Source: Tribonema minus (Eukaryota; Sar; Xanthophyceae; Tribonematales; Tribonemataceae). From it: a DNA stretch of 64,000 nucleotides. A program made the position numbers and the translations under genes. The stretch lies in the NCBI GenBank assembly GCA_017506865.1, contig JAFCMP010000279.1:310001-374000 (forward strand), given 5' to 3'. Positions 24,201 to 35,500 of this stretch are shown here, piece by piece. How positions within the stretch are numbered: the stretch's first letter is position 1; each line of letters begins with the position of its first letter. The notes beneath the pieces are model-generated. The model was not told the DNA's origin. It saw only the letters and a list, made by a program, of their open reading frames with translations, and ran no database searches.

Positions 24201-25269
24201 GGACAGAGTTGTGCAGGCCTGTACATTTATCAGACTGGTGAGCAACACCACAGTCGTGAGCCTCGTGGGCAAGCCAGCGGAGGGCAACGAGGTTTGATGA
24301 TCGATCTGAGAGCGCACTAATGAGATGAATCATGCTGTACGCACCCTCGCAAACGACACTAGGCCATAAAAGAGCGCATCCGCAACTCCTTTCCACGTTA
24401 GTGCACTTGGCGAGACAGTGCCAAAAAGTTCGCACCAGATGCCCGCACAGCAAGCCAGGGAGAGCACACCGCGACATATACTGATAGATGTTCGATCTCA
24501 ACAGCGAGTAAATGAGAGGCTATCGTGAAACGATGTCTCCACATATGCTGGCATCATCGTCGAACTGGCATCCTGCGTTAAACTTTGCTGTCGTACATTC
24601 GAGTCGGACAGAAGTACCGTAGGTCAGCAACTTGTTGACGCCAGCACTTGCTGTTAATTTGATGACGGTCATGTTTGAATGTGATACAACCTGATACCTG
24701 CCGATCACAGCAGACATCAATGTCATCCCTGCAGCGCACTGAAAGCAAAAACATGCGTTCTGTTTGGGCGAGCTGCAGCCTGAGAGGACTCGGAGGATGC
24801 TGCAGTGCTGGCATGAAGTGTGCACACTGTGGCACGTGTGCAGTGCAACCACTTGAGGAAAATGGTTTTAATTACAAACTTTGTCGGGTGACCATGAAGC
24901 CTTGAAGTTTTTTATCTAGGGCCTTCACAATCCTGTTTGCCTTCTGATGGCGTTTGGGAGTTAAATTGACTTCGTTGAGTCTGCCATGCCATCATGTGGT
25001 TCTGGGCAGCTGTCCCCGGGGAGCGTGGCTGAGGGGTTGCACGTGAGCGCTGCGCTGTGCACTTACCACTTGAGTTGCCAGCAGAAGCAGGGCTGCTTAG
25101 GCTCAGTGCTGCTTCCACTGCCGCCAGCATGGCTTCACCCAACTCGCTGAGGCCTTGTTTTTCTCAGAAGGCTTGGAACTACGACACAGGGTAAATCAGT
25201 CTTGACGGCATGCTGCACACGGGTGCGTGCATGAAGCTGTCAGTGAGTGCCATGACAAACATGCAAAAT

Positions 25270-25720
25270 GTCAAATGACAATTGCAATGAAGACCGCCTT
25301 GTGCTTGTGTGTCTCACTGCCTCGTGTAGTTAAATGCTGAGACCTCTGAACTGCAGGTCAGCCAGTGAGACACAGCAGCAATTGTTGCACGGATCTGATC
25401 GTGATGTCAAGTCGGCAACACCATACCTAATAATCAAAAATTGCAGCCCAGAATCTCTGCATGCATGAGGCAAACTTGCGATGCCTTGCTGCAAAGTGAG
25501 ATGCTCTTCCCCTTCTTTGCACATAAAGCTTGGCTGTAAAGTTTCTGAGTGAAAGACGTGTACAGTATGTCTACTTTGCAAACTGCCCTTGAACAGCCAT
25601 AAATTGTGACAGTCTTTTGCTTATGAATATGCACTAAAAGCTTCCACATGGGCTGCATTCTGTCATGATGCTCAAATGTCAGGTGAATGATTGCTACATG
25701 GTAACAACTGTGTACTGTCA
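25270..25720 (+). repeat. Direct repeat, right copy
   Basis: Collinear with 23250-23990 at what looks like 70-80% similarity. The 1.25 kb between the copies shows no ORF of note, so the pair could be two ends of a non-coding element or an old segmental duplication. Confidence 0.6.
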
Positions 25721-26816
25721 GCCTGTGTCGCATAAATTCAAGCTGTCCGTACTCAGACAATGCAGTGCATCACAGGCCAACAGTGTGCTACAGCTGCTGT
25801 AATGTGTTGCATGTTATGCACCAAGCGCCCCCCTGCGCATGTCTTGTAGACGTCAGGCTAGGCTGGAGGTGCTGCGCCGTCACTAGCGCTGTCCGCTCTG
25901 AACATTCGTAGCACCTCACCAACTCCGCACCTACATCGATGTGGGAGGCTGCGGGTGTGATCACAGCGTGCAGTGTGATTCATTCGTTTCGCAACGTCAT
26001 CAGACACCCAGCACTGCAAGCACATGGCGCTGCCTCTCTTCAACAAAGTTGAAAAACTCCAATCAACTACAGCAGCGCGGCCAGTAATAGTTGGCCACAA
26101 CGTGTCTGGTTCACGCTGGCGGACGCTACCAAGGCAAGCAGCAGGCACACCGAGCCTGCTCATGATTACAAGCCCCGATTCGACACCAGGGCTGCCAGCA
26201 TTGAACAACTCATGAACCTCTAAGTAGAGAAAGTGAAACCATGGCTAACAACTACATATATCTAACAAAACTCTGCATCATGGTGCTTGCGGTCCCCACA
26301 ACATCCTGTAAGAATATGTGCATCAGCACTTGCTTTGGGGTAGTGAGCTAGGACGCGGAGCCATGCCAGTGGACTCTGGTTGTGCTGCCATCTCTCCCCC
26401 AGAACAAACGTGCGTGCCTTCACAAGTCGTCTTGTTCGCTGCAATATGCTGCCTGGCTTCACATTCCATTGGGCTCACTGGCCTCCACCACGGCTGCGGT
26501 AGCTGCAGCCATGTGTTGGACGATGGCCTTCAGGTTCCAGGAGCAAGCGTAGACCGGAGAGAGCTCGCTCGCTCCTCTCCAGGGGCCTCCACACACCTTC
26601 AGAATAAAACATGTGTCAGTTCAAGGGTTGAAGTCCCACCTCGCAGCTGTGCAGGGAGGCTCTGCATTATCAGCCCAGGGGTCGGTCCTGAGGTCGCTTT
26701 AAAGAGTGGGCTCCCAGGTGAGGAGACCCATCTGAGTCCATCTGTTGCACGTCTCAGACAACGAGGTTTGAGCGTAGTGAGAGCTGTGTAGCGAGGCGGG
26801 GACCAATACGACTGCA

Positions 26817-27497
26817 ATGTGGCGCCTGTTCAGTTGGCTGGAGCGCGCGCACGACGAAAAACAGTTTCGCCCGCTCAACGTGAGGTATGTAGGAGACCGC
26901 AAGCCCATCAGTATCAGCATCGAGGATGAGCACAACGGCAAGCAGTATCTCTCACGCATGATCAATCCGGGTTTCTTCATCGGACTGTCTTTGCCGAAAG
27001 CGGCAGCTTTGTGCCTGAAGCTGTCAGATCGCGCTGACAACGCCGACCATAGGACGCTGGTGCCCCTACAGCACCTGGTAATAGAGTGGAAGGAGGCTGA
27101 GGATGTTCGCCTGGCGTGGCATCCCACTACAAAGGAGTTGGCGTTGTTGCAGGAACAGCAGCTGTTGTTGGCTGAAAAGGGCCCCCGCATAGCTCCTAGT
27201 CTTCTGCGACAATTGCGGGACCAGGCCTCTCCGCAAGGGGTGCGGGAGCAGACGGCACCGGCGCCGCGGCGGGAGGAGTCAACGATCACAGCGCAAGAGA
27301 ATGAGCGGCTGTGTGAGCCAACACAGACATGTAGCGCACACGAGGAAGCAGTGCTGCAGCTACACCGGCAGTTTATAGCGCAAGACATCAAGACGGCTAG
27401 ACCATACACAGCTCAGCCTAAGGAAATGCGCTCGTTTGATGATGTGCCGTTCGTCATCTACATGGACAATCCGACAAGCTCGTTGTGCAGCAAATGA
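26817..27497 (+). CDS. Intronless ORF, 226 residues, unknown
   Basis: A single continuous frame from ATG 26817 to TGA. The start MWRLFSWLERAHDEKQ is followed by a possible beta-rich segment (PLNVRYVGDRKPISISIED), then by acidic and glutamine-rich helices such as LALLQEQQLLLAEKG. The end is DVPFVIYMDNPTSSLCSK. Composition is normal for a globular protein with a helical C-terminal half, and the opposite strand is also partly open. I recognise no domain. Being intronless among intron-dense genes suggests a retrocopy, an element-borne gene or a recently acquired gene. Similar 35-bp sequences lie on either side (26600-26633 and 28290-28325). Confidence 0.5.
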   Translation: MWRLFSWLERAHDEKQFRPLNVRYVGDRKPISISIEDEHNGKQYLSRMINPGFFIGLSLPKAAALCLKLSDRADNADHRTLVPLQHLVIEWKEAEDVRLAWHPTTKELALLQEQQLLLAEKGPRIAPSLLRQLRDQASPQGVREQTAPAPRREESTITAQENERLCEPTQTCSAHEEAVLQLHRQFIAQDIKTARPYTAQPKEMRSFDDVPFVIYMDNPTSSLCSK

Positions 27498-29575
27498 AGC
27501 ACACGCCACACAATTCCTGCCCCGTCTTGCACCAGTCGACCATTGCAAAGTTGCAGAGGTTTGTTGGCGGTGCACATGCGCAAAAGTTTTTGAGACGCAG
27601 TGCGGGTGCCTATATTTTTGTGCAGGGCGTGAGTTGACCATGACGTCGGTCTTGTTGCATTTCATTGCTTGTCAAGTGCCTATGAATACCATCCATACTG
27701 AGCGAGTGCATGCCTGAGGAGTCCGAGGCAGAACCCATGGGTTGCGTGAATGGCGTTCAAATGACATCGCCATTGCAACAATGTCATCAATCATGACAGT
27801 TATTACCATGGGCATTTGTATTGATGTGCATCTTGCGCATATGCTATCTTGCTGTGGCCGTCCGTATCCTGGAGTCTTGAGCTCAGGCTGGCGCTGCATA
27901 TGGGTCATGTTTAGGCGCATCTGCCCATCGTTGGCAAGTCAATGGCTGCGCAAACGTTATTGCAGTTCTCAGGAATGGTGTGGCATGCTATGCCCAGTTT
28001 GCGCCATGAGCGTGGCTTGCATTTGCTATCCTCAATGCTCTTGCATCACCAGCAGCTCGAGAAAAGTGCTGTGGGACTTGATGCATGCATGCAGTACGCG
28101 GTTGTTCACCGCACTGGATTTATGGCTGTCAGTGATCGCCTGGGTTGAGATGTTGATGTCACCGCTGAGATGGCTCCCAATCCAAAGACTTATTTTTGCC
28201 GTAAGTGCTAATCATAATCAATCAATTTACTCATACATTTGCGATGTATTGGTGGGCAAAACGCAAAACCCTAGTGACTTTACTCACCCTGAGAATAAAC
28301 TTCATGTCAGGAGTTCAAGGGTTGAAGTGACATGCCATTTTTTTGGCGAAGAAAGAGCCTGAGCTCAAAGCCTGGAGCAGGACGGGCTGTGGTGACAGAG
28401 CGACCACTGAGGGTGACTCAGCTCTAGAGGCCTCGGGGCGAACCGACCAGGAGCTCAAGCATGTCACAGGAGCACAGGAGCCCAAGCAGCACGGGTTCGG
28501 TGGGTGCACGTTCTGATGTCTGCGCCGCATGGTGGCTATGCTATTCATACTGACATATATCTATGCGCTACTTGCAGACCAAGCCACGAGAGCTCCGATT
28601 CTTTCTGTGAGACAGCAGGTGTTTCACATCGAGCATTATGAACTAGTGTTCAGAAAGCCTAGGCCAGATGTCTGCCTGTACCTGCAGTCGAGTCGTACAC
28701 TGCTGCTTAATCTGTGCTATCAACACTTGTAGCGTGAGATTTGCTCATTGAGGTTGTGGGGTGTGCATATTACAATATGTTGCTGCCACCAAAGCAGTTG
28801 GTCATCTATGAATCACTCATGCAGCTGCATGAGCCTCTGCGGCTGGTGCGCACAGCACTAGCTGCGTGCACATCGCGCGCTGCCCCTCCCTACAGTCTTG
28901 GCCAGATCCATCGACATCAAGTAGGTTGACAGTGTAGTAGGAGGCTCTGTTGATGCTGCAGCGATCAATGTACGTCAGCCAAGCATGTCTTACCATCACT
29001 ATGTGCGCGCCAGATGCGATGACGGCTTTCAAAAGCATGAAGAGCAGTATTCAACGCCCAATCTATCGGCTGCTGATTGCTGTCACCTGATGAGAACTGG
29101 GTCTGGTAGGCGCTGCAATATGTGTACGCTCGAGCTGTGTATCACAACTCTATAGATAAAAGGTGCGCTCGGGGTGCTGCGTGAGTACATACATGCAGCC
29201 ACTCCATAAGCGAATTCGCTGGTGAACAGTCATTGACATATGCTGTATTGCATCACTGCACGTGATATGTAGCAGACCTGGAGGCGAAAGCGGGATGGCC
29301 ACAGACATTATCTGTGTGCTGAGTTGTTCAAGAGTCGACGCCATTTGTCTTGCCTGCATCAGCCGCAGCAGATAATGGCTCGTATTCTCATTGCGTTCTG
29401 CAAACACTACGAGCAGAAGCATGCCGCATTGCATGCTGCGGCCACGTGTAGTCATCACCCGGCACAGCAGTCAAACAGTTCTGGTGCTGATGCCGCTGCC
29501 ATGCACACGTGGCAACATGCACTGCTGCAGTGCAGATGCAAAGCAGAAGCGTAGAGCTGAACTGATGTTCATGCA
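27498..29575. other. No gene recognised
   Basis: A 206-codon open frame at 27742-28362 has no family motif and an odd Cys/Met/Trp-rich composition, so I do not call it. The segment near 28290-28325 resembles 26600-26633 (agaataaa, then ttcaagggttgaagt). Nothing else is supported. Confidence 0.45.
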
Positions 29576-32500
29576 TTGAGTCGCCCGCTTTTGTTCAGAA
29601 TGATCTGGCATGACACACCATCTCCTCTGTGCGTCTTGCGGCCATGCTGTTTCTTAACAGCCCTCCCCACATCCCCACGAGGGAAGCGCGGATGCGGAGG
29701 CAAAGCCATCACGGGAGGAGGCCAGGAAGTTTTTCAGGACGACCACCCTACCCAGGTACTGGATGAGTCGGAATCATTAATTAATGAGTTTTTCCCACAC
29801 ACCACTGCGCCCATGGTGCCGCAAAATCTGGTTGTGTTCTTGTGCTATGACCCCTGCTGCAGCGCTGCCAGACACCGGTGGTGCTGCAGTACCACTTTTC
29901 AGTCGGTGCATTAGTGGCAGTTGTGTAATGTGCATTGAGGTCGACCGTTTCATGAGCACTGCAGCGCTCAAGGGAGCTGAAGGTGATGCGCAGTGCAAGA
30001 ACATGCTGCCTGGCCACTGCGGCAACCTAAGCTGCACCGTAACTCCATGAACAGCGCTCTTCATCAGACTAGACAGGCAGCTGCACTGCTGGCTATATGT
30101 CCCTGTGATATGCTAGCAGTCCTAAGAGCACAGGCACAATGGTGAAGGGGTGTTGTTTTTGTATATCACGTGATCAGCTAGTGGTGGTGTTGAGCCTCGC
30201 GGAGTCTACTTGCTGCTTGTTGCCCTGACCTCTTCACGTGAGTGAAGGCATCAATGCATGCATGCTGATACAGCTCCTGCACTAACACAGTGACGAACCA
30301 TCTGCTACAATTACCCCAGTTCTGCCATTATGAATGCTGCGCTCGCTTTGACCCCTGTTCTGCCGTTGCGGACGCTGCCCTCGCTGCTGTTCCAGGCGGG
30401 AGCGATTACCCAATGGCAGGAGATGGCGAAAGGTGGGTGCTTTGCTGGCATTCGAGGATGCTCACAGCAATGCATCAAACAATGCATGCGACATCAACAG
30501 TTGCACACGTTAGACGTCGGTCCGCCGTGACGGAGTCGAGCAGCGCGACGGCTAATCCGACAGCGGTGTGATGGCGGAGTCGTGCATAGCGACGGACTCT
30601 GGTGTGACCGTGTGCGACAGTGCTGACAACGGCAACAGTATTATCCAGCAGCAACAGTCGACGGTGTCGTGCAGACACGACGGAGATTCGAACCGGACAG
30701 TTGACGGAGTTGAAGTTATATTTTTACAATCATGTGAGCACCCACGCACGCAAAGGCTGTGATACGTCTATACGCTGCCAGCCCGCTATGCAACGATGCC
30801 GCAATCACTCAAGTAAGCGTTATTTTTGGTTCGACGGAATGGAACGGAGCTGCGACAACCATGCGCAACAGACATCGTGCAGACGACGGAAAGTGCACCA
30901 TCCTTGTGCGACGGTGTCGTGCAGACGACAGCAAGTGGAGCACTCGTATGCGACAGGGTCACGACAGAGTTTTCGTTAGCGCTGTCGCGACGGACCGTCG
31001 CGACTCCGTCGTCTACGTTGCTCCGTCGTCTATGGTGTGAACAGTTGGTTGCGTATATGTGTTATTGTGAACGATGCAAACGCCCCCCCCTAACCCTCTG
31101 ATATCAACTACGGCACATATTGGAGGATAGGCCAGTGGCATCGGCCGGCCTGCGCACAAACAGGTCATTGTTGCAATGACACCAAGCAGCGACAGGCAAC
31201 TGGCTACGACACAATGTACTTCATGTGGTTCTGGCTTGAGGGCCGGAAACCTTTTCAAACCTACAGCGTACCGTGACACACCACGTTTTCTATAGTACCT
31301 TTCATGTACCTGTTTCTTGTGGTGCCCCCCTCTGCTCGCGCAGCAAGGGTAGGTATACTTTCTAAAGTGCCCTTTCTAAGGGACTGCATCGCGCCGCTCA
31401 AGTGCTTTTGCAATACCACCTCTTTGTCTGAATAAAATTCAACACCTCAAACCTGCAAGGCAGGATGCGTGAATCTGATGGTATAATGATTCCTGGTGCT
31501 TGTGGTGCAGCTGGAGCCTGGTGAAGAGGGCGGCGAGCTGTACAGCCTCTGGAAGACGTCATTTTATGAGGTGCGCAGCCTAAGCATGACATTGAACATA
31601 GACATACGCACTGTGTCCTGGGCTCGCGCATGTGGGCATTGGTTGTCCTGGATGCAGTCCAACAGTGCGCTTCACTCATCAACAAGGGATTGTAGGGTGT
31701 TCGCAGGCTCACTGCATGCGTGTTGAGCGCTGTTGCAGTTTCTGCGTAAGGAGCAGCACAAGTCACGCTGAGGCATGTAACAGCTGTCAGTGCTTCGCAG
31801 AGAGTTGTAGACTGAGGCGTGAGGAAATGTGTCCATCTGCCCTGCATTGCTCTTGCTGCATACTATTGCAGAAGCTTGCGCTCAGTAGTTAGTGCACGTC
31901 TGTGTGAACGTTGGAGTTGAACTCCAACGCCTGGCGGATTGTGTGGACCATGCAATTATGCTGGCTGGACTGGAGCTCCGCTTCGTGGCGTGTCACGACG
32001 TCCCCCACATCGCATCGCTGATCTTCGCAGCCTTTGTCATCAACCGCTGTGCAACGGCTTGCTTTCAGGGTTTGCTGCCGTCATGAGTGCATGTAGGAGG
32101 GCGGCCCTCAGCGTCACTCCTCTAGTGATGTTGCAGTTGGCTCATTTTGTGCGACCGCGACTTGCCTCACATTTTATTCCTCCTCCTTGCTGTGCTGCTG
32201 GTGCTGTGCGCCGCGGCCATTTGTGTGTTCACGCAGTTTGATGATTTCGGCCTTGGCATCGGGTTGTATTTCCACATGGTGGCGGTGAGTGCTGAGCACT
32301 GATAATCAGGAGTATGTATACTCTTTGCTTCAGGACTGCTGGGCACAGTCGTTGCAGATGTGTCTTGATATGCGATTATCGAACGGCATTTCGGATTGGG
32401 CGAGAACAAGACTTCAAAATGCTGATTGTCCGGCTTGCTACATTTAGTAAAAAAATGGAAAGCACATGAGAGCGGTACTTTGAAGCACATATCTCGAACC

Positions 32501-35500
32501 GAATGCATAAACGAAGCGCTTGCATCAACTTCAACTTTGAGGCTGAAGGATTCCAAAAAGCATAAAGCCCCGTGCCTTTTGCCTAAAATGTTCACGGTTG
32601 CCCATGAATGGTGCCGGTCATGCAATATAACGCAGAGCGTTGCCGTGGTCGGCTGATGACCCCTGGTGTTGCCGCTGTCATAGGCCTTGCTGTACAGAGT
32701 ATCAAGCTGGCCATGCAGCTGCAGCCAGGGCTGTTGTACATCCGTGATGCGCTCACGTCAATGTATGGGCGTGTAGCGCGCAGCGACAGGCCCCAACCGC
32801 TGCAATGCCACTTCCCGTGTACCGTTGTTGCCGCATGTGGTCTTGCTCATACCAGCGTGCGTTAGTGTCGGAGCTCACCAGCCCATCATCACAAACGCCG
32901 AACGCCCCTGTCGCCCGCAGCATCTCTTGGCCATGTGTGAACCCTCCGCGCATCGCATCATCGTCTTACGCCCTGCCTTTTGTGGCGGCATGTGTGTTCT
33001 GGCTTTTATGCTAATGTAGATGGTGTGCGTGGCGCTGCTGGGAGCAGGCTTGATCAACGCCTGGACCATCTGGTACTTTGGGTGAGCGCCGCTGCTCCCT
33101 TTGCTGTGCGCCTTACAATTCTCAGTGCATTCTGCCACTGTATCAATGCCGTCCGCGGCCTCTAGTGGCAGTTTCGAGCGGTTTGGCGTTGTCGAATCAC
33201 TGTTAAGATCAGGTTTTGTGTATCGCCCCAGACGTAGTGCGTTGCCTGAGGCGCCTCGATCAGGCGAGCTCTGTGTAGCTTTGCGCATTGGGTTGTCCCT
33301 GCCGTCAGATGCTGTCTGTTGCGTGCTGCATTCACCAGCGGCAGGTGAGAATGCAGAGCGATCACAGTGACTCGTTGACTGATGTTACAGGACTCATGTG
33401 ACTCATGTGAATTATGACTCACATGACTCATGCGACGCATATGCTCCCGTTCATTTGGCAAGTGCAACCCATGGTGCCGGGCAGACGGCGTAGTACACTC
33501 TTTTGTGTGCTGCACTCGTCAATCGTTCCTGTGTATCTGCCCATCCTTTTGATAGCATAATGCCTGTGTGTTCGTACCAAGCATCGCACTCATGTCATGC
33601 TCGGAATGAACCAGCATACATGGCACTCTCACCATTGTCATGCACATGCTGTTCTTCTCGTCTGAAAACGAATGAACATCCTTGTGAACCACATACCTTC
33701 ACCAAGTGTGTTGCTTGATGTGGTCTGGAGCATTTGCCTCACTCGGGCAGGAGTCGAGGGAGTATTGTCTTGCAACGCCAATGTGACCGCAGCAGCGACT
33801 CCTTCGCCTCATGCGCATTGCGCGATGCTGCTGCTACCGCTGCTGTACCACCTCATGTGCATCGCGCCCTGCAACTGCTGCTGCTGCTGCTGCTGCTGCT
33901 ATGTGTACAGAAGTTCCAACTATGTGGGGGGTCAGGCTGGCCTCCCCGGTGGCCTGCAGGGCAGCGCTGTGTGTGCCGTACAGGCAAGTGCCCCCGCAAT
34001 AACTCTTTGCAGCGTTGAACCTGCGTTTATTATCAGTACTTGAAACCATCGCTGCTGGGTTAAGCAGTGTCAATAGACCCAGGATCGTATGCTCAGTCGC
34101 AATCTTCGAACTTCAAGTTTGTGGCCATGTCTCAACAAGCATGCTTGTACAAGGTAGAATGGCCTCAAAGTTGACATCAAAAAGTTTGAAACTGCATGCT
34201 CTGCTGCCACATCACATAATTTGTCTTGAGTTTGCATTGAGCCTGTTTCTGGTAAGGGTGTGAACTTGTTGCCTCACTTTGATACAAGGAGGAGGTTCTG
34301 TGCGGGCATCACCAGCTGCCCCAGCGAGGCTGTGTGTTACTGGCATTGTTATATCGTGCTGTGCTTGCATCCGCTAGACCCCTTCACGGGCCACAGTAGA
34401 TATGTAGATGCATGTTTGGGGTGCAAGCGCACTTGTCTTGTTCTGTTTCCATGACCTTGTTCCGTTGCCAGTGGTACAGTTGTAATGAGGTCGATGATTC
34501 AATTGGATGTTGTCCTATAGGCTGCCACGCGTATGCACCCTTATCATGTGGTCATTACAAAACGTCGCCCACTGATGCTGATGTGCCGATCGCTGTGCGC
34601 TGTTGTGTCGTGCAGCCTGTGTGCACGGCAGCAGTGTGCCTGAACGTGAAGCAGAACACGGCAACGGATGTGGTCGACGGAGACTGCCCCTTAGACCTCA
34701 CACAGGCAAGCTCAGCGTTCAAGCTATGTGCAAAATGTGCACAAAAATAAACTTGAAGTGCGCATGAGAACGGTGATTTAAATGCTGACTGGAGGCAGCC
34801 ACAGTGCTCACTGCAGCTGCTCTTTGTGCATCAGCTCGTTCATGGACAAGGGCAGCCAGCGCAGCCTCGCCATGCCTGCTGTAGCCTGGTGCACGTTCCC
34901 CCGCCCTTGCTGTCCCGGTTTTGTAGCGGAGAGTCAGCGATTCACAGAGCGGAGAGTCACAGCCTCCAGAGTCGCCAAACAGAAGTGTGAATAATGATGT
35001 GCCGTATGATACTGACTGGAGATGGCGAAAGCGTGTGCAGACGGCAGCTTGTCAACACTGCAATGCACATGTTGATGCACACAATATATGCATGGAGGAG
35101 TGAACATGAGGCGCTCAAGCCTGTGTGTATTCTGCTGCTGCACGAGCGCTTATATGTAGTAGCCGTCTCACAATGACCCTGGCGTTCCCCCTGACCGCAC
35201 CTCACAGCATCAACCGAACCCGCTTTCATTTCATGTCATAAACACTGACATGCGCGCGCTGACTTTTGCTTGTTATACCTGCTGCTCTGCTCAGGGCTTG
35301 TTGGACTACTTCACCATCCCGTTTCTCTTCCTGTTTGGGGTGGTGATGCACATGTACCACGTGAGTGACGTAAATGCTGCTGTGACCATATCGTGTAACT
35401 ACGCGAGTGCCGCAACCGCCGCAGAGTCACAGGGGTGTGGCGATGATGCAGCACCTGCAATTGCTAGCGGACACAAAACGCACGTTTCGCTGTTGCGCTG

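Larger units (their letters stand above)
22606..26816. other. Gene-poor, repeat-rich interval
   Basis: No protein family is recognisable over 4.2 kb. The interval holds a dispersed repeat copy (about 23036-23072), a pair of diverged direct repeats (about 23250-23990 and 25270-25720) and a tRNA-like relic (about 24125-24200, minus). It also has the sequence 26595-26635, which has a similar copy near 28290-28325. Confidence 0.55.

Noticed and set aside
27742-28362. 206-codon plus-strand open frame
   Set aside because: Composition is odd (many Cys, Met, Trp), no domain, no splice context; not supported as a gene.
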